From: JBBQXK01 sp052387255
GTDB lineage: Bacteria > Pseudomonadota > Alphaproteobacteria > Rhodobacterales > Rhodobacteraceae
Assembly: GCA_052387255.1 (NCBI GenBank)
Contig: JBQTJI010000034.1
Coordinates: forward strand, 1-64,000
Direction of reading: 5' to 3'
Length of the DNA stretch: 64,000 nt
Shown here: positions 27,302 to 36,122 of the stretch, one piece after another
Layout: the number at the start of each line of letters is the position of its first letter
Numbering within the stretch: the stretch's first letter is position 1
Made by a program: the position numbers and the translations under genes
Notes under the pieces: generated by a model
What the model saw: the letters and a program-made list of their open reading frames with translations, nothing else
Told to the model about the DNA's origin: nothing
Database searches by the model: none

Positions 27302-28633
27302 ATGGCAAAGAACTGGCTCTGGATGACGGCGGCGGACCTCGGGCGCGATATCGCGGCGGGCAGTATCAACGCGGTGGAACTGACCGAAGCCTTCCTCGAT
27401 GCCGCCGGTGCCCACGAACGCGGCCCCCGAATCTATGCCCGCCTCACGCCGCGCCGCGCCCGGTCGATGGCGATGGCGGCGGCGGACCGCGCCAAGGCAG
27501 GCCGCCGGATCGGCCCGCTCGACGGCGTGCCCCTGTCGTGGAAGGACAACATCGACGCCGCAGGCACCCCCTGCGAGGCCGGATCGGCCCTGCTCAAGGG
27601 CCGCATCCCCGCCGGGGATGCCTCCATCCTGCACACCGCCACCGCCGGGGGCCTGGTCTGCCTGGGCAAGACACACCTGTCCGAACTGGCGTTCTCCGGC
27701 CTCGGCCTCAACCCCGTCACCGCCACCCCCCCGTGCGTGAACGACCCCGCAGCCGTGCCCGGCGGATCGTCCTCGGGGGCGGCAGCCTCCATCGCCTTCG
27801 GCCTCGCCCCGGCGGGGATCGGCACCGATACTGCGGGCTCGGTGCGCATCCCCGCCGCCTGGAACGACCTCTGCGGCCTCAAGACCACCGCAGGCCGCCT
27901 GTCCCTGAAGGGAATCGTCCCCCTCCGGCTGCGGTTCGACGCCCCCGGTCCCATCGCCCGCAGCGTCGAGGATTGTGCCCTGATCCTGGCCGCGCTGGAG
28001 GGCCGCCCGGCCCCCGACCTGACCGGCGCATCTTTGCGAGGTCTGCGCCTGGGGGTGCTGGAAACCGCAGCACTGGACGACGTGCGTGCCGCCCCCGCTG
28101 CCGGTTTCGAGAGCGCCGTCGACCGTCTCGCCCGCGCTGGTGCCCGCATCGAACGCCTGACGGCCCCCGAAGTTGCCGAAGCCCTGGTGCTGGCCCGGAC
28201 CCTCTTCACGTCCGAGTCCTATGGTCTGTGGAAGACGCAGATCGAGGCTGCGCCCCATCTGATGTTCGCCCGCATCCTGGACCGTTTCCGCTCGGGCGCG
28301 GCGGTGACTGCGGTAGACTATGTGGCCGCCTGGCGACGGCTGGACGACCTGCGCCGCGACTGGGCAGGGCGGACGGCCGGCTATGATGCGGTGATCCTGC
28401 CGACCTGTGCGAACCTGCCGCCGGATGCGCAAAGGCTGCTGGACGACGAGGCCTTCTATGTCAGCGAGAACCTGCTGGCCCTGCGCAATCCCAGCATCGG
28501 CAACCTGATGGGCGGCTGCGCGCTGACCCTGCCGACCGGCCAGCTCTCCTGCGGCATCAGCCTGATGGCCGCCCCGGGGCAGGAGGACCGCCTGCTGCGC
28601 CTCGGCATCGCCGCCGAACACGCCCTCGGATAG
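27302..28633 (+). CDS. amidase signature family hydrolase
   Basis: A 443-residue amidase-signature enzyme with the complete Ser-cisSer-Lys triad: lysine in PLSWKDNID, the cis-serine in PGGSSSGAAASIA, and the nucleophile in GTDTAGSVRIPAAW. It hydrolyses an amide bond; the substrate is open, since this family covers Glu-tRNA amidotransferase A, indoleacetamide hydrolase and allophanate hydrolase. The absence of gatC and gatB nearby and the shortened C-terminus argue against GatA. There is no strong ribosome site before the ATG. No signal peptide. Confidence 0.86.
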   Translation: MAKNWLWMTAADLGRDIAAGSINAVELTEAFLDAAGAHERGPRIYARLTPRRARSMAMAAADRAKAGRRIGPLDGVPLSWKDNIDAAGTPCEAGSALLKGRIPAGDASILHTATAGGLVCLGKTHLSELAFSGLGLNPVTATPPCVNDPAAVPGGSSSGAAASIAFGLAPAGIGTDTAGSVRIPAAWNDLCGLKTTAGRLSLKGIVPLRLRFDAPGPIARSVEDCALILAALEGRPAPDLTGASLRGLRLGVLETAALDDVRAAPAAGFESAVDRLARAGARIERLTAPEVAEALVLARTLFTSESYGLWKTQIEAAPHLMFARILDRFRSGAAVTAVDYVAAWRRLDDLRRDWAGRTAGYDAVILPTCANLPPDAQRLLDDEAFYVSENLLALRNPSIGNLMGGCALTLPTGQLSCGISLMAAPGQEDRLLRLGIAAEHALG

Positions 28634-28789
28634 GCGGCAAGGCGCAAAGCCCCGGCCCCACAACCGGCGAAAAAGCCACAACTTCGGGCCGCAAACCGCT
28701 CGAATCAGGCCGTTTTTCTGGACCTGGCCCCGATCACCCGCTATCGTTTCGGCAACCGGGGCGGCACGACCCCGGAACACGAGGCATGA

Positions 28790-29968
28790 ATGACAGGTCC
28801 CGCGCGGTTCGACAGCCTGCCGGAATATGCGTTTCCGCGTCTGCGGAGGCTTCTGGATGTGCATGCGCCGGGCGGTGATCCCATTGCCATGACCATCGGC
28901 GAGCCGCGCCATCCGATGCCCGATTTCGTCGGGCCTATCCTGGCCGACACGCTGGCGGGCTTCGGCCAGTATCCCCCGAACGACGGCGCGCCCGAACTGC
29001 TGCAGGCCATCGCCCGGTGGCTGCAACGCCGCTATGGCGTCACCCTGCCCGAGAACCGCCTGATGGTGCTGAACGGCACGCGCGAGGGGCTGTTCAACGC
29101 TGCCGTCGCGCTGTGCCCGGAAACCAAAGGCGGCAAGCGCCCCGTGGTACTGATGCCGAACCCCTTCTACCAGGTCTATGCCGTGGCCGCCCTCGCCATG
29201 GGGGCCGAGCCGGTCTATGTGCCCGCGATCGCCGCCACCGGGTTCCTGCCGGACTATGGCGCGCTGCCGCGTGACATCCTGGACCGCACCGCCATTGCCT
29301 ACATCTGCTCGCCCGCCAATCCGCAGGGGGCCGTGGCCGGACGCGACTGGTGGGCCGACCTGCTGGGGCTGGCCGAGACGCATGATTTCCGCATCTTCGC
29401 CGACGAATGCTATTCCGAAGTCTGGCACCGCGCCCCGCCCCCCGGCATCCTGGAGGCAGCCGCAGGCACCGACCCCGAACGCGTGCTGGCCTTCCATTCG
29501 CTGTCCAAGCGGTCGAACCTGCCGGGGCTGCGGTCGGGCTTTGTCGCCGGGGGACCCGATGCCATTGCCCGGATGCGGCAGTTGCGCGCCTATGCCGGTG
29601 CGCCCCTGCCCCTGCCCCTGCAGCGCGTGGCGCAGGCGGCCTGGGCGGACGAGGCGCATGTCGAGGCCAGCCGGACGCTGTACCACGCGAAATTCGCCCT
29701 GGCCGACACGTTCTTTGCGGGTGTCCAGGGGTATCGCGCCCCCGAGGGCGGGTTCTTCCTGTGGCTGCCCGTGCAGGACGGCGAGGCGGCGGCCCTGACG
29801 CTGTGGCAAAGGACCGGGGTTCGCGTGCTGCCGGGATCGTACCTATCGCGCGCGGTTGCGGGCGACAATCCGGGGCTTGGCTACATCCGCGTGGCGCTGG
29901 TCGGCGGACAAGAAGAAACGCAGCGCGGGCTTCAGCAGCTTTGCGACTGTCTTTACGGGGTGAGGTGA
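28790..29968 (+). CDS. class I/II PLP aminotransferase (DapC-like)
   Basis: A 392-residue fold-type I aminotransferase. The PLP lysine is in HSLSKRSNLPGLRSGF, the cofactor Asp-Tyr region is FRIFADECYSEVW, and the substrate arginine lies in the C-terminal LGYIRVALV. The N-terminus FDSLPEYAFPRLRRLL resembles N-succinyldiaminopimelate aminotransferase (DapC) of the lysine and murein precursor route. That assignment is by resemblance only. It ends 3 bp before ftsK, so the two are probably cotranscribed. Confidence 0.82.
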   Translation: MTGPARFDSLPEYAFPRLRRLLDVHAPGGDPIAMTIGEPRHPMPDFVGPILADTLAGFGQYPPNDGAPELLQAIARWLQRRYGVTLPENRLMVLNGTREGLFNAAVALCPETKGGKRPVVLMPNPFYQVYAVAALAMGAEPVYVPAIAATGFLPDYGALPRDILDRTAIAYICSPANPQGAVAGRDWWADLLGLAETHDFRIFADECYSEVWHRAPPPGILEAAAGTDPERVLAFHSLSKRSNLPGLRSGFVAGGPDAIARMRQLRAYAGAPLPLPLQRVAQAAWADEAHVEASRTLYHAKFALADTFFAGVQGYRAPEGGFFLWLPVQDGEAAALTLWQRTGVRVLPGSYLSRAVAGDNPGLGYIRVALVGGQEETQRGLQQLCDCLYGVR

Positions 29969-29971
29969 GGG

Positions 29972-32818
29972 ATGGCTTCCTATCAGGTCCGGCAACGCGA
30001 TCCACTGCTCGATCAGACCACGCAGGCAATGCTGGAACGGCGGGGGCGCGAACTTCTGGGCGTCGCGGCGGTTTGCCTGGGGCTGGCCTTCGCGGCACTT
30101 CTGTCCAGCTATTCCCCTGACGATCCGGGCTGGATGGTCGTCACCGACGAACCCGCGCAGAACCTGCTGGGGCGTCTCGGGGCTGCCATCGCCTCGACCC
30201 TGATGATCGTGGGCGGTCTCGGGTCCTGGGGCATCCCGCTGATCCTGCTGGCTTGGGGCGCGCGGTTCGTGCTGCACCGGGGCACCGACCGGGTGCTGTC
30301 GCGCAGCGTCTTTGCGGTGATCGCGGTGGCGCTGGCGTCGATCTTTGCTGCAACGCATGTCCCGGGGCCGGACTGGCCCCACGCGGCCATCGGCCTGGGC
30401 GGCCTGTTCGGCGACACAGTGCTGGGGGCGGCACTGACCGTGGTGCCGGTCGGCACCGGGTTCGGGTTGAAGCTTTTGTCGCTGGCCTTCGGCGCGGGAC
30501 TGGTCGCGATGCTTCTGTTTGTCGCGGGGTTCGACCTGCGCGAACTGCGCAGCCTGGGGGCGTTTCTGGCGACCAGCCTGGTGCGCAGCTATGCCGCCCT
30601 GCTGGTGCTGGCCGGACAGGGGGCCGCAGGCACGGCGCGTGCCGCGCAGGCCCTGCAGGCGGCGCGCACGGCACGGCGCACGGCCCCTGCCGTCCCGGCA
30701 CCCGTGGTTGCCGCCCCGCCACCGCTGCGGGCCAGCCCCGCCCGCCTGGCCGCGCCCCAGCGCCCTGCCCCGCCCCCGCCCGAAGCACCACCCGCGCGTG
30801 GCAGCCTTCTGGGCCTGATCCGTCGCACGACGCAGGCCGAACCTTCGCTGACCCTGATCGACACCACGCCGCCCGAGGATGACGACCGCGTCCGCGCCCG
30901 CATCGCCGACGCGATCCGCGCGCGCGTCCGCCCGCAGCCGGTGATCGCGCCCTCGGCGGTCAGCGCCGCCATCGCGCGGCGCGAACCCAGCCTGCACCGC
31001 CAGACGCCGCGCCCGCCCGCCCCCGCGCCACGCGCCGCGACCCCCCGGATCGAGCCGCCCGTGACGGCGGCTCCGCGCACCAGCACCCTGCCGCCCCCGC
31101 CCCAGGTGCTGCCCACGTTCGACGAGGCGGACGATGACGCCTGGCCCGCGCCGGAACTGGTCGACGACATCCCCGCCTTCGCGCGCCACCCGGCCCCTCC
31201 GGCACCGGACGCGAAAAAGCTGGTCCAGCCGCCCGCGCGCAAGGCCGCTCCCCCCTCGCGCCAGGCGATGGCCGAGGCACAGCCGCGCCTGCGCTTTGAC
31301 GATGGGGGACAGGACTATGCCCTGCCGCCGCTTGCGCTGCTGGCCAATCCGGCGACCGTCACCCGCCACGCCCTGTCGGAAGAGGCGCTGGAGGAAAACG
31401 CCCGCATGCTGGAATCCGTGCTCGACGACTATGGCGTCAAGGGCGAGATCGTCAGCGTCCGCCCCGGCCCCGTCGTCACCATGTACGAACTGGAACCCGC
31501 ACCGGGCGTCAAGGCCAGCCGCGTCATCGGCCTGGCCGATGACATCGCCCGGTCGATGTCGGCGCTTTCCGCGCGGGTGTCCACCGTGCCGGGGCGCAGC
31601 GTCATCGGCATCGAACTGCCGAACGCCACCCGCGAAAAGGTCGTCCTGCGCGAGATTCTCGCCGCGCGCGACTTCGGCGATTCGAACCTGCGCCTGCCGC
31701 TGGCGCTCGGCAAGGACATCGGCGGCGATCCCATCGTGGCGAACCTGGCCAAGATGCCCCACCTCCTGATCGCGGGCACCACGGGTTCGGGCAAGTCGGT
31801 CGCGATCAACACCATGATCCTGTCGCTCCTCTACAAGCTGACGCCCGAGGAGTGTCGGCTGATCATGATCGACCCCAAGATGCTGGAACTCAGCGTCTAC
31901 GACGGCATCCCGCACCTGCTGTCGCCCGTCGTGACCGACCCGAAAAAGGCTGTCGTCGCGCTGAAATGGGTCGTGGGCGAGATGGAGGAACGCTATCGCA
32001 AGATGTCGCGCATGGGCGTGCGCAACATCGAAGGGTACAACGGGCGGGTCCGCGAAGCCCTCGCCAAGGGCGAGATGTTCAAGCGCACGATCCAGACCGG
32101 CTTCGACGACGACACCGGCGAACCGGTGTTCGAGACCGAAGAGGATACGCCCGTCGCCATCCCCTACATCGTCGTGGTGGTGGACGAGATGGCCGACCTG
32201 ATGATGGTCGCTGGGAAAGAGATCGAGGCCTGCATCCAGCGCCTGGCCCAGATGGCCCGCGCCAGCGGCATCCACCTCATCATGGCCACCCAGCGCCCGA
32301 GCGTCGACGTCATCACCGGCACGATCAAGGCCAACTTCCCCACGCGGATTTCGTTCCAGGTCACGTCCAAGATCGACTCGCGGACGATCCTTGGCGAACA
32401 AGGCGCCGAACAACTGCTTGGGATGGGCGACATGCTCTACATGGCCGGCGGCGGCCGCATCAGCCGCATCCACGGCCCGTTCGTCAGCGACGAGGAAGTC
32501 GAGGAAATCGTCAACCACCTCAAGAGCTACGGCCCCCCCGCCTACATGTCCGGCGTCGTCGAAGGCCCCGACGAAGAGAAAGAGGCCGACATCGACGCGG
32601 TGCTGGGCCTGGGCGGCGAAGCCGGGGACGACACCCTCTACGACCAGGCCGTGGCCGTGGTCGCCAAGGACCGCAAGTGCAGTACCTCGTACATCCAGCG
32701 CAAGCTGGGCATCGGGTACAACAAGGCCGCCAAGCTGGTCGAACAGATGGAGGACCAGGGGGTCGTCACCCGGGCGAACCATGTGGGGAAGCGGGAGATA
32801 CTGGTGGAGGAGAGGTGA
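29972..32818 (+). CDS. ftsK: DNA translocase FtsK
   Basis: Septal DNA pump that clears the chromosome terminus and activates XerCD. At 948 residues it has all parts: four transmembrane helices in the first 200 residues, a Pro/Ala-rich linker to about residue 440, the motor with Walker A AGTTGSGKSVAIN near residue 605 and Walker B VVVVDEMADLM near 737, and the C-terminal winged-helix gamma domain (STSYIQRKLGIGYNKAAKLVEQME), which reads KOPS sites. The start has a GAGGTGAGGG site. Its stop is only 4 bp from the stop of a convergent low-GC gene, so no terminator separates them. Confidence 0.96.
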   Translation: MASYQVRQRDPLLDQTTQAMLERRGRELLGVAAVCLGLAFAALLSSYSPDDPGWMVVTDEPAQNLLGRLGAAIASTLMIVGGLGSWGIPLILLAWGARFVLHRGTDRVLSRSVFAVIAVALASIFAATHVPGPDWPHAAIGLGGLFGDTVLGAALTVVPVGTGFGLKLLSLAFGAGLVAMLLFVAGFDLRELRSLGAFLATSLVRSYAALLVLAGQGAAGTARAAQALQAARTARRTAPAVPAPVVAAPPPLRASPARLAAPQRPAPPPPEAPPARGSLLGLIRRTTQAEPSLTLIDTTPPEDDDRVRARIADAIRARVRPQPVIAPSAVSAAIARREPSLHRQTPRPPAPAPRAATPRIEPPVTAAPRTSTLPPPPQVLPTFDEADDDAWPAPELVDDIPAFARHPAPPAPDAKKLVQPPARKAAPPSRQAMAEAQPRLRFDDGGQDYALPPLALLANPATVTRHALSEEALEENARMLESVLDDYGVKGEIVSVRPGPVVTMYELEPAPGVKASRVIGLADDIARSMSALSARVSTVPGRSVIGIELPNATREKVVLREILAARDFGDSNLRLPLALGKDIGGDPIVANLAKMPHLLIAGTTGSGKSVAINTMILSLLYKLTPEECRLIMIDPKMLELSVYDGIPHLLSPVVTDPKKAVVALKWVVGEMEERYRKMSRMGVRNIEGYNGRVREALAKGEMFKRTIQTGFDDDTGEPVFETEEDTPVAIPYIVVVVDEMADLMMVAGKEIEACIQRLAQMARASGIHLIMATQRPSVDVITGTIKANFPTRISFQVTSKIDSRTILGEQGAEQLLGMGDMLYMAGGGRISRIHGPFVSDEEVEEIVNHLKSYGPPAYMSGVVEGPDEEKEADIDAVLGLGGEAGDDTLYDQAVAVVAKDRKCSTSYIQRKLGIGYNKAAKLVEQMEDQGVVTRANHVGKREILVEER

Positions 32819-32822
32819 GGGG

Positions 32823-34013
32823 CTATTCGGAACTCTCTTCTCGTCTTTTCTCGCGCATTGCATCGGTCCAGAGTGAAGCAAGCGCGCCGGGTACATCAAT
32901 CGCGCCGTTCTCAAGCGCCCACTCCCTGAAACCGTCAGGAGCCGCTCGCAGATTGGCAATGTTTGTCTCCGAGATATCTGCGATAGCGCTCCAATTCTTC
33001 ATCCCGGACAGATCCGCTCCCTCGAGGTTTACCTTGTAGAATGTCGCCCCTGCTACGGAAACATCATTGAGCAACGCACCCTTCAGGTTCACTTGATTGA
33101 CACTCGCACCTTCCATTGATGCACCAGAAAATACCGCACTTTCTGCGTCACTGAAGGAAATCAACACCCCGTCAGCCATAGATCCGATGAAAGTTGCTCC
33201 TTTCATTTCCACGAACCTGAAGAATGCCTCATTCAAATCTGTTGAATTGAAATTTGCACGACTTACGTTTGCCCCCCGAAAGCTCACCTTAACCAGATCA
33301 GCACTTTCAAGCCACGCACCTGTCAGATCGGCATCATGAAGGTTGACATAGTCTGTTGGCAAAGTGTTCGTCCCTTCGCCAATCCTCGTTCGTTCAACTG
33401 CAACCAGTGATCTTACTGCCTCAGCCCTTACGCGGGGAGTGGCGGAAAATTCGGGTCCGTAGATCACCCGAATAGCATCACTGCGGACTGTTTGGTTTGC
33501 GACATTCTGCTGAAGCGCCAACTGGAGGCCCTGTTGCTCAATCTCCTGCTGAAAGAATCTATTCTGCGCGGTAATTAAGTCATTCTGTTGCTTTAGCAGC
33601 GCTGATCCGACCAGCCCGGCAAAGCCAACAAGCAGCCCAGTTGCCACAGTGGCAATCCATCGCCGAGTCTGCATCCAAGTGTAGCGGGCAGCTATGAGTT
33701 CAACGAGAATAACTGCATTCTCACGAGCCTTGACGCTGTTGCCATCGAGCAGACCGTTGATGGCCTCGTTCGTTGGAACCTTTATGTCTTCCGCCAATTG
33801 CTTGGACGCTTTGAATATAATTTGCAGGATCTTGTCGCGATATCTTGCAATCAAGACTCCAGCAATACATACGATCAGAAGCGCTAGCAGCATGATTGTT
33901 GCAACCAGCTCAATACTATCTGCCAGAAAATAGATTGCGTAGACTGCTGACGGAACGCCTGCCGCAAGCGCCAGCGCACCAACCAAAAAGTAAATGTCGC
34001 TTCTGTCACGCAC
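32823..34013 (-). CDS. membrane-anchored pentapeptide-repeat protein, low GC
   Basis: A 396-residue protein: two hydrophobic helices at about residues 7-25 and 32-55, a third at about 120-140 (WIATVATGLLVGFAGLVGSALL region), a Gln-rich coiled coil to about 175, then a pentapeptide-repeat beta-helix from about residue 230 to 355 with A(D/N)Lxx units (LHDADLTGAWLESADL, FRGANVSRANFNSTDL). The start is a GTG with GGAGG 6 bp upstream; the longer frame overlaps the toxin gene and is unlikely. Base composition is far below its neighbours (25 of 60 G/C in the line at 33181), a sign of transfer. Function unknown; a membrane effector role is inference from architecture only. Confidence 0.8.
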   Translation of the reverse strand: MRDRSDIYFLVGALALAAGVPSAVYAIYFLADSIELVATIMLLALLIVCIAGVLIARYRDKILQIIFKASKQLAEDIKVPTNEAINGLLDGNSVKARENAVILVELIAARYTWMQTRRWIATVATGLLVGFAGLVGSALLKQQNDLITAQNRFFQQEIEQQGLQLALQQNVANQTVRSDAIRVIYGPEFSATPRVRAEAVRSLVAVERTRIGEGTNTLPTDYVNLHDADLTGAWLESADLVKVSFRGANVSRANFNSTDLNEAFFRFVEMKGATFIGSMADGVLISFSDAESAVFSGASMEGASVNQVNLKGALLNDVSVAGATFYKVNLEGADLSGMKNWSAIADISETNIANLRAAPDGFREWALENGAIDVPGALASLWTDAMREKRREESSE

Positions 34014-34085
34014 GGCAGCCCTCCAACCAATTGCAGGCAAAGTGCACCTTGTTGCAACTTTCGGATGCAAGTCGGGCACCCGTAG

Positions 34086-34103
34086 GTCGGGGTTCACCCC
34101 GAC
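34086..34103 (-). terminator. hairpin after the toxin-antitoxin operon
   Basis: Perfect GTCGGGG-TTCA-CCCCGAC hairpin 10 bp downstream of the toxin stop codon. No U tract. It also lies at the point where GC content falls into the pentapeptide gene. Confidence 0.5.
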
Positions 34104-34113
34104 TCCCCTCCCT

Positions 34114-34392
34114 TCACCGCCAATCCATCCCCGGCCCGAACACGTCCAGCACCATGACCTCGTCCTTCGCCGGGTCGAACCCATAGACGAACGTATACCG
34201 CCGGATCGTCAGGAAACGCTTCCTCTCCCCCCACTTCGTGCCCGCTTCGGGGAACACCGAAAGCGTCCCCACGACACGCTGCCGCAGTTCCGCGATCAAG
34301 TTGACGGCTGCGGTCGGGTTGTCCTGCGCGATGTGGAACAACGTTTCCCGAAGCAACCGGTCCACCTTGACCGAAATGCGGACCTTCGTCAT
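34114..34392 (-). CDS. RelE/ParE-family toxin
   Basis: A 92-residue toxin-like protein. The fold signature is an N-terminal helix pair (VDRLLRETLFHIAQDNP, AAVNLIAELRQRV), FPEAGTKWGERKRFLTIRRYTFVYGF, and a closing strand VMVLDVFGPGMDW, all typical of ParE/RelE plasmid-stabilisation proteins. Whether it poisons gyrase or cuts mRNA cannot be told. It starts inside the antitoxin stop codon (ATGA overlap), the standard antitoxin-first arrangement. Confidence 0.85.
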   Translation of the reverse strand: MTKVRISVKVDRLLRETLFHIAQDNPTAAVNLIAELRQRVVGTLSVFPEAGTKWGERKRFLTIRRYTFVYGFDPAKDEVMVLDVFGPGMDWR

Positions 34393-34736
34393 CCCCGGCG
34401 TTGCGGAGCCACCCGAAGGACCTCTTCCCGCAGGCGCTCGAAATAGCCGTCATCCATCTCGTAGACCCGCCCCGCCGCCACGTCCGCCTCGGCCTCTTCC
34501 AACCGCCGGTCCACCTTGGCCTGCGTCACCAAAGCCTCGCCGAGCGAAATCTCCCCACGCTCCACGGCCTCCCGCAACGGCGGGAAAAGCCGTGCGGCCA
34601 TCTTCTCAAGATCGGCCATTGAAAACATCGCCCCGACCTCACGCCCGTTCTTGGTCACGGTCACGGGGGATCGTTGCACAGCATCCAGGAACTGGCCGAA
34701 GGCGTTCTTGGCTTCGAGGGCGGTCATGCGGGTCAT
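34389..34736 (-). CDS. Phd/YefM-type antitoxin
   Basis: A 115-residue antitoxin with the Phd/YefM N-terminal DNA-binding fold (MTALEAKNAFGQFLDAVQRSPVTVTKNGREVGAMFS) and a charged C-terminal tail that would wrap the toxin. ATG 34736 has an AAGGAGG site 6 bp upstream. A consensus-like promoter and an inverted repeat lie immediately upstream, consistent with autorepression by the toxin-antitoxin complex. Confidence 0.87.
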   Translation of the reverse strand: MTRMTALEAKNAFGQFLDAVQRSPVTVTKNGREVGAMFSMADLEKMAARLFPPLREAVERGEISLGEALVTQAKVDRRLEEAEADVAAGRVYEMDDGYFERLREEVLRVAPQRRG

Positions 34737-34747
34737 GGTGGGCCTCC

Positions 34748-34785
34748 TTTGCAGCCAGAATAGCTGTTCCAGCTGCAAATGCCAA
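34748..34785 (-). promoter_or_regulatory. promoter and operator of the Phd-ParE operon
   Basis: On the minus strand TTGGCA (34785-34780), a 17-nt spacer and TATTCT (34762-34757) form a sigma70-type promoter. An inverted repeat, TTTGCAGC (34748-34755) with GCTGCAAA (34772-34779), overlaps the region around the -10 and the start of the spacer, well placed for repression. The transcript leader would be about 14 nt. Confidence 0.65.
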
Positions 34786-34823
34786 GCATTCGCGCCTCAG
34801 CGTCCAGCACAACCGAAACACCC

Positions 34824-36122
34824 CTACTCCACCCCCACCGGCTGCCCCACCACCACGAAGTGCAGCGCGTCGGGGCGCAGGATGCGGGTGGCGACGCGGG
34901 CGACGTCGGCCTGTGTCACGGCCTCGATCTGCGCGTTGCGGGTCACGGGATAGTCGATCGGCAGCCCCTCCATCTGCATCCCGACAAGGATGTTGGCGAT
35001 GGCCCCGTTGCCGTCGAACCGCAGGGGGTAGCTGCCGGTGAGGTAAGTCTTGGTCGTGGCCAGTTCCTCTGCCGTGATGCCGCCCGTTGCGGCGCGGGCC
35101 CATTCGGTGCGGACGATGGCGATGGCCTCGGCCACCTTGGCGTTGTCGCTGGAAAACTGCCCGCCCACCAGTTCGCCGAGATCCATCGGGGCAAGGTAGG
35201 TGCCGATGCCGTAGGTCAGCCCGCGCTTTTCGCGCACCTCGGTCATCAGGCGCGACCCGAACCGGCCGCCGCCCAGAACCTCGTTCAGGATGAATGCGGC
35301 AAAGAAGTCTGGATCGTTGCGTTCGATCCCCTCGTGCCCGAACAGCACCACCGACTGCGGCACGGGATAGTCCTGCACCGTCACCCCGCCTGCCATCTGC
35401 CAGACCCCGCGCGGCGGCAGGGGTGCCCCCGTCGCGGGCAGTCCGCCCAGCAGGGTATCCAGCAGAGCGCCCAGTTCGGCGGCATCGATGTCGCCCGCTG
35501 CCGCCACAAAGATGCGGTCGCGCGCCAGCGTGGCCCGGTGCGCCGCCAGGATATCGTCGCGGGTCAGGGCGTTGACGCTGTCGGCCGTGCCGTCGGGGTC
35601 GCTGCCATAGGGATGGTCGCCCCAGGCGAGCGCGTCGAAGGCGCGGCTGGCCAGCACCTGGGGGTCCTCGTCGTCCGAGGCGATGTTCGACAGAACCTGC
35701 CCGCGCACCCGTTCGATGGCGTCGGGGTCGAAACGCGGGGCGGTCAGGGCCTGGCGCAAGAGGTCGGCGGCGGCAGCGCGGTTCTCGGTCAGCATGCGGG
35801 CCGACACCGACAGCGCATCGTTGTAGGCCTCGAAGCTGAAATCGGCGGCCAGGGCATCGCGCGCGGCGGCAAAGCCCTGCGCGTCCATGTCGCCCGTGCC
35901 CTCCTCGATCAGCGCGGTCATCAGGTTGGTCACGCCGCGCTTGCCCGCCGGGTCAAGGTTCGACCCGCCGCGAAAGCGGATCTCCAATGCGACGAAGGGG
36001 ATCGAGCGGTCCTCGACCAGCCAGGCGCGGATGCCGCCGGGCGAGGTCACGTCCTGGATCACCATTTCGGCCCGCACGGGCAAGGCCAGCAGAATCAGGG
36101 CCAGGGCCAGGCGCAGCATCAT
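34824..36122 (-). CDS. M16 family peptidase-like protein, inactive subunit
   Basis: A 432-residue secreted protein (signal MLRLALALILLALPVRAE) with the two-lobed M16 fold. It lacks the HxxEH zinc motif: the equivalent region reads GVTNLMTALIEEGT. It keeps the C-terminal-lobe signature with GLTYGIGTYL. In this arrangement it is the non-catalytic partner of the HFLEH protein encoded just upstream, forming a periplasmic M16B-like clamp that degrades peptides. The start overlaps the upstream stop (ATGA), consistent with 1:1 production. Confidence 0.88.
   Translation of the reverse strand: MMLRLALALILLALPVRAEMVIQDVTSPGGIRAWLVEDRSIPFVALEIRFRGGSNLDPAGKRGVTNLMTALIEEGTGDMDAQGFAAARDALAADFSFEAYNDALSVSARMLTENRAAAADLLRQALTAPRFDPDAIERVRGQVLSNIASDDEDPQVLASRAFDALAWGDHPYGSDPDGTADSVNALTRDDILAAHRATLARDRIFVAAAGDIDAAELGALLDTLLGGLPATGAPLPPRGVWQMAGGVTVQDYPVPQSVVLFGHEGIERNDPDFFAAFILNEVLGGGRFGSRLMTEVREKRGLTYGIGTYLAPMDLGELVGGQFSSDNAKVAEAIAIVRTEWARAATGGITAEELATTKTYLTGSYPLRFDGNGAIANILVGMQMEGLPIDYPVTRNAQIEAVTQADVARVATRILRPDALHFVVVGQPVGVE

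Noticed and set aside
27221..29809. Upstream extension of the ubiH-like frame to 1,270 residues
   Set aside because: The added N-terminus is antisense to the amidase and aminotransferase genes; the FAD motif places the true start at 27220.
32819..34785. Complete mobile element or prophage remnant around the low-GC gene
   Set aside because: No integrase, transposase, phage gene, tRNA end or flanking direct repeat could be found, so only a composition anomaly is claimed.
34824..36122. M16 protein without HxxEH as a broken pseudogene
   Set aside because: The frame is full length with signal peptide, and catalytic plus non-catalytic M16 pairs are normal.
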